From Amblyomma americanum (taxonomy: Eukaryota; Arthropoda; Arachnida; Ixodida; Ixodidae), in NCBI RefSeq assembly GCF_052857255.1, contig NC_135504.1:133412929-133476928 (forward strand): a stretch of DNA of 64,000 bases, written 5' to 3'. Shown here in pieces: positions 9,271-19,570 of this stretch (positions are counted from its first letter, which is position 1; every line of letters begins with the position of its first letter). Both the position numbers and the translations under genes were made by a program. The notes beneath the pieces were generated by a model. The model saw only the letters and a program-made list of their open reading frames with translations. It was not told the DNA's origin and searched no databases.

Positions 9271-11828
9271 TCACACGCGCCGCTATTAGCGTTCCACCTC
9301 TAACGGAAGCGTCGCGTGCGTCCGGAGTGCCGACGGTGATTTTTGAAAGCCGGCGGTTTTAAAGCTCGCTACCACGGCACATCACACGCGCCCCTATTAG
9401 CGTTCCACCTCTAACGGAAGCGTCGCGTGCGTCCGGAGTGCTGACGGTGATTTTTGAAAGCCGGCGGTTTTAAAGCTCGCTACCACGGTACATCACACGT
9501 GCCCCTATTATCGTTCCACCTCTAACAGAAGCGTGGCGTGCGTCCGGTGTTCTGACGGTGAATTTTGAAAGCCGGCGGATTTTAAAGCTCGCTACCAGCG
9601 CACACCACAGGTGCCCCTATTAGCGCTCCACCTCTAACGAAAGCGTCACGTGCGTCCGGAGTGCTGACGGTGATTTTTCAAAGCCGGCGGTTTTAAAGCT
9701 CGCTGCCACGGCACATCACACGCGCCCCTAGTAGCGTTCCACTTCTAACGGAAGCGTGGCGTGCGTCCGCTGTTCTGACGGTGAATTTTGAAAGTCTGCG
9801 GTTTTTAAAGCTCGCTACCACCGCACATCACAGGTGCCCCTATTAGCGTTCCACCTTTAACGGAAGCGCGGCGTGCGTCCGCTGTTCTGACGGTGAATTT
9901 TGAAAGTCGGCGGTTTTTAAAGCTCGCTACCACCGCACATCACAGGTGCCCCTATTAGCGCTCCACCTCTAACTAAAGCGTCACGTGCGTCCGGAGTGCT
10001 GACGGTGATTTTTGAAAGCCGGTGGTTTTTAAATCTCGCTACCACCGCACATCACAGGTGCCACTATTAGCGCTCCACCTTTAACGAAAGCGTCACGTGC
10101 GTCCGGAGTGCTGACGGTGATTTTTGAAAGCCGGCGGTTTTAATGCTCACTACCACCGCACAATAAACGCGCCCCTATTAGCGTTCCACCTCTATCGGAA
10201 GCGTGGCGTGCGTCCGGTGATCTGACGGTGAATTTTGAAAGCCGGCGGTTTTTAAAGCTCGCTACCACCGCACATCACAGGTGCCCCTATTAGCGCTCCA
10301 CCTCTAACGAATGCGTCACGTGCGTCCGGAGTGCTGACGGTGATTTTTGAAAGCAGGCGGTTTTAAAGCTCGCTACCACGGCACATCACACGCGCCCCTA
10401 TTAGCGTGCCACCTCTAACAGAAGCGTCGCGTGCGTCCGGTGTTCTGACGGTGAATTTTGAAAGCCGGTGGTTTTTAAAGCTCGCTACCACCGCACATCA
10501 CAGGTGCCCCTATTAGCGCTCCACCTCTAACGAAAGCGTCACGTGCGTCCGGAGTGCTGACAGTGATTTTTGAAAGCCGGCGGTTTTAAAGCTCGCTACC
10601 ACGGTACATCACACGCGCCCCTATTAGCGTTCCACCTCTAACGGAAGCGTCGCGTGCGTCCGGTGTTCTGACGGTGAATTTTGAAGGCCGGCGGTTTTTA
10701 AAGCTCGCTACCACCGCACACCACAGGTGCCCCTATTAGCGCTCCACTTCTAACGAAAGCGTCACGTGCGTCCGGAAAGCTGACGGTGATTTTTGAAAGC
10801 CGGCGGTTTTAAAGCTCGCTAACACGGCAAATCACACGCGCCCCTATTAGCGTTCCGCCTCTAACGGAAGCGTCGCGTGCGTCCGGTGTTCTGACGGTGA
10901 ATTTTGAAAGCCGGCGGTTTTTAAAGCTCGCTACCACCGCACATCACAGGTGCCCCTATTAGCACTCACACCTCTAACGAAAGCGTCACGTGCGTCCGCA
11001 GTGCTGACGGTGATTTTTGAAAGCCGGCGGTTTTAAAGCTCGCTACCACGGCACATCACACGAGCCACTATTAGCGTTCCACCTCTAACGGAAGCGTCGC
11101 GTGCGTCTGGTGTTCTGAGGGTGAATGTTGAAGGTTTTTAAAGCTCGCTACCACCGCACATCACAGGTGCCCCTATCAGCGCTCCACGTCTAACGAAAGC
11201 GTCACGTGCGTCCGGAGTGCTGACGGCGATTTTTGAAAGCCGGCGGATTTAAAGCTCGCTGCCACGGCACATCACACGCGCCCCTATTAGCGTTCCACCT
11301 CTAACGGAAGCGTGGCGTGCGTCCGCTGTTCTGAGGGTGAATTTTGAAAGCCGGCGGGTTTTAAAGCTCGCTACCACCGCACATCACAGGTGCCCCTATT
11401 AGCGCTCCACGTCTAACGAAAGCGTCACGTGCGTCCGGAGTGCTGACGGCGATTTTTGAAAGCCGGCGGTTTTAAAGCTCGCTGCCATGGCACATCACAC
11501 GCGCCCATATTAGCGTTCCACCTCTAACGGAAGCATGGCGTGCGTCCGCTGTTCTGACGGTGAGTTTTGAAAGCCGGCGGTTTTTAAAGCTCGCTACCAC
11601 CGCACATCACAGGTGCCCCTATTAGCGCTTAACCTCTAACTAAAGCGTCACGTGCGTCCGGAGTGCTGACGGTGATTTTTGAAAGCCGGCGGTTTTAAAG
11701 CTCGCTACCACGGCACATCACACGCGCCCCTATTAGCGTTCCACCTCTAACGGAAGCGTCGCGTGCGTCCGGAGTGCTGACGGTGATTTTTGAAAGCCGG
11801 CGGTTTTAAAGCTCGCTACCACGGCACA
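9261..11828. repeat. Satellite array, block II
   Basis: About 23 monomers of the same A/B satellite lie between the two LINE copies. 9261-9844 is matched by 15030-15612 downstream of LINE copy 2. From about 9850 the sequence matches 5191 onward (offset 4659), and from 10009 it matches 3350 onward (offset 6659). This block therefore contains the junction of the tandem duplication. A T-to-C change giving GTGCCGACGG at about 9328-9337 is private to the two LINE downstream flanks. No gene is seen. Confidence 0.95.
11818..11828. repeat. Target-site duplication, left, LINE copy 2
   Basis: ACCACGGCACA, repeated at 15029-15039. It is identical in sequence and monomer position to that of copy 1, so both copies derive from one insertion. 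Confidence 0.85.
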
Positions 11829-11833
11829 AACAT

Positions 11834-11905
11834 TCAGCGATGGCGTAGAGGTAGAACATCCGCCTCGCGTGCAGGAGGACCGGGGTTCAAATCCTGGTGC
11901 CGCGC
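11834..11905 (+). promoter_or_regulatory. tRNA-like head with Pol III A and B boxes (LINE copy 2)
   Basis: A box at 11841-11851 and B box at 11884-11894, identical to copy 1. Both boxes match the consensus fully and lie in the same orientation as the ORF. This could be an internal Pol III promoter that travels with the element. No T4 terminator is seen between here and the end of the LINE. Confidence 0.78.
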
Positions 11906-12062
11906 AATTCTCCACCGGGATTAAAAAAAAAAACCGCGTGTCGATGGAATTGCATAACCAGGCCTGGAGTGCGGCCTTATCTCGGTGACCAGAACCGACA
12001 ACGCACTCTCTCACCAGAACAGGATTTGGCCACCTTGGTGTAGTACTTGGCCACAACCTTCT

Positions 12063-15002
12063 ATGATCAAACCAATTAACCCTCGGCCCTCAGTCCCCAG
12101 CGGCTGCAGAGCAACTGACCACGGCGGCGGTCAGACCTGTGACGCAGCGGAGGGTGCTAAGAATCTCTGGCTCCGGACAGGCCGCCATTGGAATCTGAAC
12201 CTGGCAACGTTTAACGCTAGAACTTTAGCTAGTGCGGCTAGCCTAGCAGTGCTGTTCGAGGAACTAGCGGGAATTAAATGGGATGTGATAGGGCTTAGCG
12301 AAGTTAGGAGGACAGGTGAGGCGTATACAGTACTAAAGGACGGACACATACTGTGCTATCGCGGGTTAGAGGATAGACGAGAACTAGGTGTGGGTTTCCT
12401 CATTAATAAGGATATAGCTGGCAACGTAGAGGAGTTCTACAGTATTAACGAGAGGGTAGCAGCTATAGTAATTAGGCTGAATAGGAGGTACAAGCTGAAA
12501 GTGGTGCAGGCCTACGCACCCACATCCAGCCATGATGACCAGACCGTTGAAAGCTTCTATGAGGACGTAGAATCAGCAATGAATAAAGTAAAATCGCAGT
12601 ACACTGTACTGATGGGTGACTTCAATGCGAAGGTGGGCAAGAAGCAGGCGGACGACCACGCGGTAGGTGACTATGGGATAGGCTCTAGAAATAGCAGGGG
12701 AGAGTTATTAGTCGAATTCGCGGATAGAAATAATTTACGAATCATGAATACCTTCTTCCGCAAACGAGAAAACAGGAAGTGGACCTGGAAGAGCCCCAAT
12801 GGTGAGATTAAAAATGAAATCGACTTCATACTATGCACTAAACCTGGCATCATTAAGGATGTGGCCGTCCTCGGAAGGGTGCGTTGCAGCGACCATAGAA
12901 TGGTAAGGTCTAGAATTAGCTTAGACTTGAAGAGGGAACGGAAGAAGCTAGCGAAGAAGAAGACCATTAACGAGTTAGCCGTAAGAGGGAAAGCACAGGA
13001 GTTTAGGATAGCGCTGCAAAACAGATACTCGGCTTTAACTGAGGAAGATGATCTTGATGTTCATTCAATGCACGATAACCTGACGTCAATAATTACGGAG
13101 TGCGCAGTAGAAGTAGGCGGTAGGACAGTTCGAAAAGATACCGGGAAGCTATCTCAGGTGACGAAAGATCTGATTAAGAAGCGCCAAAACATGAAGGCAT
13201 CTAACACTACCGATAGAATAGAACTAACGGAGCTATCAAAGTTAATAAATAAGCGCAAGGTAGCCGACATAAGGAAGTTTAATATGGAGAGAATCGAGCA
13301 TGCTATAAAGAACGGAGGTAGCCTAAAAACAGTGAAGAGGAAACTAGGCATAGGTAAAAACCAGATGTATGCATTAAGAGACAAGCAGGGCAATGTCATT
13401 AGCAATATGGATAAGATAGTTAACGTAGCCGAAGAGTTCTACACAGACCTGTACAGTAGCCAATGTAATCAGAGCGCTAATGAGAAAGAAAGCAGTGCAC
13501 AGCAATACGTCATCCCGCCAGTTACGAAAGATGAAGTAAAGAAAGCCTTAGAAGCAATGAAAAGGGGAAAAGCAGCTGGGGAGGATCAGGTAACAGCAGA
13601 TCTGTTGAAGGATGGAGGGGACATCGTGCTAGAGAAACTAGCCACCCTGTATACGCAATGCCTTATGACCTCGACTGTACCAGAAGCTTGGAAGAATGCA
13701 AACATTATCTTAATTCATAAGAAGGGAGACGCCAAGGACTTGAAAAATTACAGGCCGATCAGCTTACTATCCGTTGCCTACAAAGTATTTACTAAGGTGA
13801 TCGCTAATAGAGTCAGGGCAACGTTAGACTTTAATCAACCAAATGATCAGGCAGGCTTTCGTAAAGGATATTCTACAATAGATCATATTCACACTATCAA
13901 TCAGGTGATAGAGAAATGCGCAGAATATAACCAACCTCTATATATAGCTTTCATTGATTACGAGAAAGCATTCGACTCAGTGGAAACCTCAGCAGTCATA
14001 CAGGCATTGCGTAATCAGGGGGTAGAAGAGCCTTATGTCAAAATACTGGAAGATATATATAGCAACTGCACAGCTACTATAGTCCTCCATAAAGTCAGCA
14101 ATAAAATTCCAATACGGAAGGGCGTCAGGCAAGGAGACACGATCTCGCCAATGCTGTTCACCGCATGTTTGCAGGAGGTATTTCGAGGCCTGAATTGGGA
14201 AGAGTTGGGAATAAGAATAAATGGAGAATACCTAAATAATCTGAGATTTGCTGATGACATTGCCTTGCTGAGTCACTCAGGAGGTGAACTGCAAATCATG
14301 ATCAACGAGTTAGACAGGCAGAGCAGATCGATGGGTCTAAAAATTAACATGCAGAAAACCAAGGTAATGTTCAACAGCCTAGCAAGGGAACAACAGTTCA
14401 CAATTGGCAGCGAGAGCCTAGAAATGGTGCCGGAATACGTCTACTTAGGGCAGGTAGTGACAGCTGATCCGGATCATGAGAGGGAGATAACTAGAAGGAT
14501 AAGAATGGGGTGGAGCGCATATGGCAAATTCTCGCAGATCATGAGTGGCAGTTTACCAATTTCCCTCAAGAGGAAAGTGTACAACAGCATAATCTTACCG
14601 GTACTAACCTACGGGGCAGAAACGTGGAGACTAACGAAAAGAGTTCAGCTTAAGTTAAGGACAACGCAGCGAGCCATGGAAAGAAAAATGATAGGTGTAA
14701 CGTTAAGAGATCGGAAGCGGGCAGAGTGGGTGAGGGAACAAACACGGGTTAATGACATCCTAGTCGAAATCAAGAGAAAGAAATGGGCTTGGGCAGGGCA
14801 TGTAATGCGAAGGCAAGATAACCGCTGGTCTTTAAGGGTAACGGAGTGGGTTCCAAGAGAAAGTAAGCGCAGCAGGGGGCGGCAGAAGGTTAGATGGGCG
14901 GATGAGATTAAGAAGTTTGCAGGCAAAGGGTGGATGCAGCTGGCAAAGGAAAGGGTTAATTGGAGAGACATGGGAGAGGCCTTTGCCCTGCAGTGGGTGT
15001 AG
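12063..15002 (+). CDS. RTE-type endonuclease-reverse transcriptase, intact ORF
   Basis: One protein of about 979 aa does both steps of target-primed reverse transcription: it nicks the target DNA and copies the element RNA from the nick. I chose the ATG at 12063. The frame is open from 11958, and an in-frame GTG at 11985 would add 26 residues but is not a usual eukaryotic start. Residue numbers here count from that GTG. The AP-type endonuclease spans about 71-312 (N77, E106 in LSEVRR, D212 and N214 in GDFNAK, D280, D303-H304 in SDHR). A linker runs to about 510. The RT spans about 510-800, with RPISLLS, D658 in DYEKAFDS, RQGD and the catalytic FADD at 755-758. The thumb and tail include AERKM-like, WAGHVMRR and RSRGRQKVRWADEI motifs, typical of RTE-like proteins. 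All expected catalytic residues are present. The stop is TAG, followed almost at once by (TGA)7. Confidence 0.93.
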   Translation: MIKPINPRPSVPSGCRATDHGGGQTCDAAEGAKNLWLRTGRHWNLNLATFNARTLASAASLAVLFEELAGIKWDVIGLSEVRRTGEAYTVLKDGHILCYRGLEDRRELGVGFLINKDIAGNVEEFYSINERVAAIVIRLNRRYKLKVVQAYAPTSSHDDQTVESFYEDVESAMNKVKSQYTVLMGDFNAKVGKKQADDHAVGDYGIGSRNSRGELLVEFADRNNLRIMNTFFRKRENRKWTWKSPNGEIKNEIDFILCTKPGIIKDVAVLGRVRCSDHRMVRSRISLDLKRERKKLAKKKTINELAVRGKAQEFRIALQNRYSALTEEDDLDVHSMHDNLTSIITECAVEVGGRTVRKDTGKLSQVTKDLIKKRQNMKASNTTDRIELTELSKLINKRKVADIRKFNMERIEHAIKNGGSLKTVKRKLGIGKNQMYALRDKQGNVISNMDKIVNVAEEFYTDLYSSQCNQSANEKESSAQQYVIPPVTKDEVKKALEAMKRGKAAGEDQVTADLLKDGGDIVLEKLATLYTQCLMTSTVPEAWKNANIILIHKKGDAKDLKNYRPISLLSVAYKVFTKVIANRVRATLDFNQPNDQAGFRKGYSTIDHIHTINQVIEKCAEYNQPLYIAFIDYEKAFDSVETSAVIQALRNQGVEEPYVKILEDIYSNCTATIVLHKVSNKIPIRKGVRQGDTISPMLFTACLQEVFRGLNWEELGIRINGEYLNNLRFADDIALLSHSGGELQIMINELDRQSRSMGLKINMQKTKVMFNSLAREQQFTIGSESLEMVPEYVYLGQVVTADPDHEREITRRIRMGWSAYGKFSQIMSGSLPISLKRKVYNSIILPVLTYGAETWRLTKRVQLKLRTTQRAMERKMIGVTLRDRKRAEWVREQTRVNDILVEIKRKKWAWAGHVMRRQDNRWSLRVTEWVPRESKRSRGRQKVRWADEIKKFAGKGWMQLAKERVNWRDMGEAFALQWV

Positions 15003-15008
15003 TAGGGC

Positions 15009-15029
15009 TGATGATGATGATGATGATGA
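15009..15029 (+). repeat. (TGA)7 3' terminus of LINE copy 2
   Basis: Seven TGA units, the same number as in copy 1. Equal length in both copies of a slippage-prone repeat fits a recent duplication. Confidence 0.88.
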
Positions 15030-15039
15030 CCACGGCACA
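15029..15039. repeat. Target-site duplication, right, LINE copy 2
   Basis: This is the second copy of ACCACGGCACA. The satellite resumes with the same downstream private variant, GTGCCGACGG, as after copy 1. Confidence 0.85.
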
Positions 15040-15108
15040 TCACACGCGCCGCTATTAGCGTTCCACCTCTAACGGAAGCGTCGCGTGCGTCCGGAGTGCC
15101 GACGGTGA

Positions 15109-15113
15109 TTTTT
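15109..15113 (+). terminator. Candidate Pol III stop: first T5 after LINE copy 2
   Basis: This TTTTT in the GATTTTTGA anchor of the first downstream A monomer is the first run of four or more T's after the tRNA-like head, 80 bp beyond the LINE end. The equivalent after copy 1 is 9340-9344. The T-run is a normal satellite feature, so its role as a terminator is only a hypothesis. Confidence 0.2.
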
Positions 15114-16335
15114 GAAAGCCGGCGGTTTTAAAGCTCGCTACCACGGCACATCACACGCGCCCCTATTAGCGTTCCACCTCTAACGGAAGCGTCGCGTGCG
15201 TCCGGAGTGCTGACGGTGATTTTTGAAAGCCGGCGGTTTTAAAGCTCGCTACCACGGTACATCACACGTGCCCCTATTATCGTTCCACCTCTAACAGAAG
15301 CGTGGCGTGCGTCCGGTGTTCTGACGGTGAATTTTGAAAGCCGGCGGATTTTAAAGCTCGCTACCAGCGCACACCACAGGTGCCCCTATTAGCGCTCCAC
15401 CTCTAACGAAAGCGTCACGTGCGTCCGGAGTGCTGACGGTGATTTTTCAAAGCCGGCGGTTTTAAAGCTCGCTGCCACGGCACATCACACGCGCCCCTAT
15501 TAGCGTTCCACTTCTAACGGAAGCGTGGCGTGCGTCCGCTGTTCTGACGGTGAATTTTGAAAGTCTGCGGTTTTTAAAGCTCGCTACCACCGCACATCAC
15601 AGGTGCCCCTATTAGCGTTCCACCTCTAACGGAAGCGTGGCGTGCGTCCGCTGTTCTGAGGGTGAATTTTGAAAGCCGGCGGGTTTTAAAGCTCGCTACC
15701 ACCGCACATCACAGGTGCCCCTATTAGCGCTCCACGTCTAACGAAAGCGTCACGTGCGTCCGGAGTGCTGACGGCGATTTTTGAAATCCGGCGGTTTTAA
15801 AGCTCGCTGCCATGGCACATCACACGCGCCCATATTAGCGTTCCACCTCTAACGGAAGCATCGCGTGCGTCCGCTGTTCTGACGGTGAATTTTGAAAGCC
15901 GGCGGTTTTTAAACCTCGCTACCACCGCACATCACAGGTGCGCCTATTAGCGCTCCACCTCAAACGAAAGCTTCACGTGCGTCCGGAGTGCTGACGGTGA
16001 TTTTTGAAAGCCGGCGGTTTTAAAGCTCGCTACCACAGCACATCACACGCGCCTCTATTAGCGTTCCACCTCTTACGGAAGCGTGGCGTGCGTCCGCTGT
16101 TCTGACGGTGAATTTTGAAAGCCGGCGGTTTTTAAAGCTCGCTACCACCGCATATCACAGGTGCCCCTATTAGCACTCACACCTCTAACGAAAGCGTCAC
16201 GTGCGTCCGGAGTCTGACGGTGATTTTTGAAAGCAGGCGGTTTTAAAGCTCGCTACCACGGCACATCACACGCGCCCCTATTAGCGTTCCACCTTTAACG
16301 GAAGCGTGGCGTGCGTCTGCTGTTCTGACGGTGAA

Positions 16336-19300
16336 TTTTGAAAGTCGGCGGTTTTTAAAGCTCGCTACCACCACACATCACAGGTGCCCCTATTAGCGCT
16401 CCACCTCTATCTAAAGCGTCACGTGCGTCCGGAGTGCTGACGGTGATTTTTGAAAGCTGGCGGTTTTAAAGCTCGCTACCACGGCACATCACACGCGCCT
16501 TTATTAGCATTCCACCTCTAACGGAAGCGTCGCGTGCGTCTGGTGTTCTGAGGGTGAATTTTGAAAGCCGGCGGTTTTTAAAGCTCGCAACCACCGCACA
16601 TCACAGGTGCCCCTATTAGCGCTCCACGTCTAACGAAAGCGTCACGTGCGTCCGGAGTGCTGACGGTGATTTTTGAAAGCCGGCGGTTTTAAAGCTCGCT
16701 ACCACGGCACATCACACGCGCCCCTATTAGCGTTCCACCTCTAACGGAAGCGTGGCGTGCGTCCGCTGTTCTGACGGTGATTTTTGAAAGCCGGCGGTTT
16801 TAATGCTCGCTTCCACGGCACATCACACGCGCCGCTATAAGCGTTCCACCTCTAACGGAAGCGTCGCGTGCGTCCGGAGTGCTGACGGTGATTTTTGAAA
16901 GCCGGCGGTTTTAAAGCTCGCTGCCACGGCACATCACACGCTCCCCTATTAGCGTTCCTCCTCTAACGGAAGCGTGGGGCGCGTCCGCTGTTCTGACGGT
17001 GAATTTTGAAAGTCGGCGGTTATTAAAGCTCGCTACCACCGCACATCACAGGTGCCCCTATTAGCACTCCACCTCTAACTAAAGCGTCACGTGCGTCCGG
17101 AGTGCTGACGGTGATTTTTGAAAGCCGGCGGTTTTAAAGCTCGCTACCACGGCACATCACACGCGCCCCTATTAGCGTTCCACCTCTAACGGAAGCGTCG
17201 CGTGCGTCCGGAGTGCTGACGGTGATTTTTGAAAGCCGGCGGTTTTAAAGCTCGCTACCACGGCACATCACACGCGCCGCTATTAGCGTTCCACCTCTAA
17301 CGGAAGCGTCGCGTGCGTCCGGAGTGCTGACGGCGATTTTTGAAAGCCGGCGGTTTTAAAGCTCGCTGCCACGGCACATCACACGCGCCCCTATTAGCGT
17401 TCCACCTCAAACGGAAGCATGGCGTGCGTCCGCTGTTCTGACGGTGAATTTTGAAAGCCGGCGGTTTTTAAAGCTCGCTACCACCGCACATCACAGGTGC
17501 GCCTATTAGCGCTCCACCTCTAACTAAAGCTTCACGTGCGTCCGGAGTGCTTACGGTGATTTTTGAAAGCCGGCGGTTTTAATGCTCACTACCACCGCAC
17601 ATTAAACGCGCCCCTATTAGCGTTCCACCTCTATCGGAAGCGTGGCGTGCGTCCGGTGATCTGACGGCGGTGAATTTTGAAAGCCGGCGGTTTTTAAAGC
17701 TCGCTACCACCGCACATCACAGGTGCCCCTATTAGCGCTCCACCTCTAACGAAAGCGTCACGTGCGTCCGGAGTGCTGACGGTGATTTTTGAAAGCAGGC
17801 GGTTTTAAAGCTCGCTACCACGGCACATCACACGCGCCCCTATTAGCGTCCCACCTCTGACAGAAGCCTCGCGTGCGTCCGGTGTTCTGACGGTGAATTT
17901 TGAAAGCCGGTGGTTTTTAAAGCTCGCTACCACCGCACATCACAGGTGCCCCTATTAGCGCTCCACCTCTAACGAAAGCGTCACGTGCGTCCGGAGTGCT
18001 GACAGTGATTTTTGAAAGCCGGCGGTTTTAAAGCTCGCTACCACGGTACATCACACGCGCCCCTATTAGCGTTCCACCTCTAACGGAAGCGTCGCGTGCG
18101 TCCGGTGTTCTGACGGTGAATTTTGAAGGCCGGCGGTTTTTAAAGCTCGCTACCACCGCACATCACAGGTGCCCCTATTAGCGCTCCACTTCTAACGAAA
18201 GCGTCACGTGCGTCCGGAGTGCTGACGGTGATTTTTGAAAGCCGGCGGTTTTAAAGCTCGCTAACACGGCAAATCACACGCGCCCCTATTAGCGTTCCGC
18301 CTCTAATGGAAGCGTCGCGTGCGTCCGGTGTTCTGACGGTGAATTTTGAAAGCCGGCGGTTTTTAAAGCTCGCTACCACCGCACATCACAGGTGCCCCTA
18401 TTAGCACTCACACCTCTAACGAAAGCGTCACGTGCGTCCGCAGTGCTGACGGTGATTTTTGAAAGCCGGCGGTTTTAAAGCTCGCTACCACGGCACATCA
18501 CACGAGCCACTATTAGCGTTCCACCTCTAACGGAAGCGTCGCGTGCGTCTGGTGTTCTGAGGGCGAATGTTGAAAGCCGGCGGTTTTTAAAGCTCGCTAC
18601 CACCGCACATCACAGGTGCCCCTATTAGCGCTCCACGTCGAACGAAAGCGTCACGTGCGTCCGGAGTGCTGACGGCGATTTTTGAAAGCCGGCGGTTTTA
18701 AAGCTCGCTGCCACGGCACATCATACGCGCCCCTATTAGCGTTCCACCTCTAACGGAAGCGTGGCGTGCGTCCGCTGTTCTGAGGGTGAATTTTGAAAGC
18801 CGGCGGGTTTTAAAGCTCGCTACCACCGCACATCACATGTGCCCCTATTAGCGCTCCACGTCTAACGAAAGCGTCACGTGCGTCCGGAGTGCTGACGGCG
18901 ATTTTTGAAAGCCGGCGGTTTTAAAGCTCGCTGCCATGGCACATCACACGCGCCCATATTAGCGTTCCACCTCTAACGGAAGCATGGCGTGCGTCCGCTG
19001 TTCTGACGGTGAATTTTGAAAGCCGGCGGTTTTTAAAGCTCGCTACCACCGCACATTACAGGTGCGCCTATTAGCGCTCCACCTCTAACTAAAGCTTCAC
19101 GTGCGTCCGGAGTGCTGACGGTGATTTTTGAAAGCCGGCGGTTTTAAAGCTCGCTACCACAGCACATCACACGCGCCTCTATTAGCGTTCCACCTCTAAC
19201 GGAAGCGTGGCGTGCGTCCGGTGTTCTGACGGTGAGTTTTGAAAGCCGGCGGTTTTTAAAGCTCGCTACCACCGCACATCACAGGTGCCCCTATTAGCGC

Positions 19301-19570
19301 TCCACCTCTAACTAAAGCGTCACGTGCGTCCGGAGTGCTGACGGTGATTTTTGAAAGCCGGCGGTTTTAAAGCTCGCTACCACGGCACATCACACGCGCC
19401 CCTATTAGCGTTCCACCTCTAACGGAAGCGTCGCGTGCGTCCGGAGTGCTGACGGTGATTTTTGAAAGCCGGCGGTTTTAAAGCTCGCTACCACGGCACA
19501 TCACACGCGCCGCTATTAGCGTTCCACCTCTAACGGAAGCGTCGCGTGCGTCCGGAGTGCTGACGGTGAT
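16336..19570. repeat. 3235-bp tandem duplication, copy 1
   Basis: This is followed directly by a second copy at an offset of 3235 bp (29 monomers). Diagnostic shared variants include CCACCACACATC with CTCTATCTAAAGCG near 16371, and CTGACGGCGGTG at 17661, matched at 20896. Only a few differences were seen, for example GTGGGGCGCG near 16975 against GTGGCGCGCG near 20210. Confidence 0.88.

Larger units (their letters stand above)
3350..9844. repeat. Large duplication, copy 1 (satellite plus LINE copy 1)
   Basis: 3350-4560 matches 10009-11220 at an offset of 6659 bp. 5461-9844, with the LINE inside, matches 11229-15612 at an offset of 5768 bp (5769 after a 1-bp deletion in the LINE). The difference of 891 bp is eight monomers (about 4561-5451) present here and absent from copy 2. 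Shared private variants, such as the 9-bp deletion near 4471 and GTGCCGACGGTG just after the LINE, show common descent by duplication. Boundaries are approximate because the flanks are repetitive. Confidence 0.85.
11829..15029 (+). mobile_element. RTE-like non-LTR retrotransposon, copy 2 (ORF intact)
   Basis: Same architecture as copy 1: tRNA-like head, 11-A run (11923-11933), one ORF, (TGA)7 end and 11-bp target-site duplication. The differences seen from copy 1 are two substitutions just after the A-run, the sense codon in place of TGA, two silent changes in the RT half and one T restored near 14704. With an intact ORF and a complete-looking head and tail this copy could in principle be mobile, but I infer its present position is due to satellite duplication. 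Confidence 0.92.
10009..15612. repeat. Large duplication, copy 2 (satellite plus LINE copy 2)
   Basis: This is the counterpart of 3350-9844, shorter by an 891-bp block of eight monomers. It includes the satellite monomer with the 9-bp deletion (near 11131) and the whole LINE with both flanks. It diverges from copy 1 after about 15612, where copy 1 at 9845 switches to a different monomer set. Confidence 0.85.

Noticed and set aside
11985..12062. Upstream start of the LINE ORF at 11985
   Set aside because: That codon is GTG. The first in-frame ATG is 12063, before the endonuclease domain, so nothing essential is lost by starting there.
6061..15029. Two independent LINE insertions into the same site (site-specific LINE)
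   Set aside because: Identical target sites could suggest site preference, but shared private variants in the flanking satellite and the near-identity of the copies are better explained by duplication of one insertion.
14645..15043. Antisense open frame of about 130 codons with a His run over the LINE 3' end
   Set aside because: The His run is the reverse reading of (TGA)7, and the rest is the shadow of the RT C-terminus.
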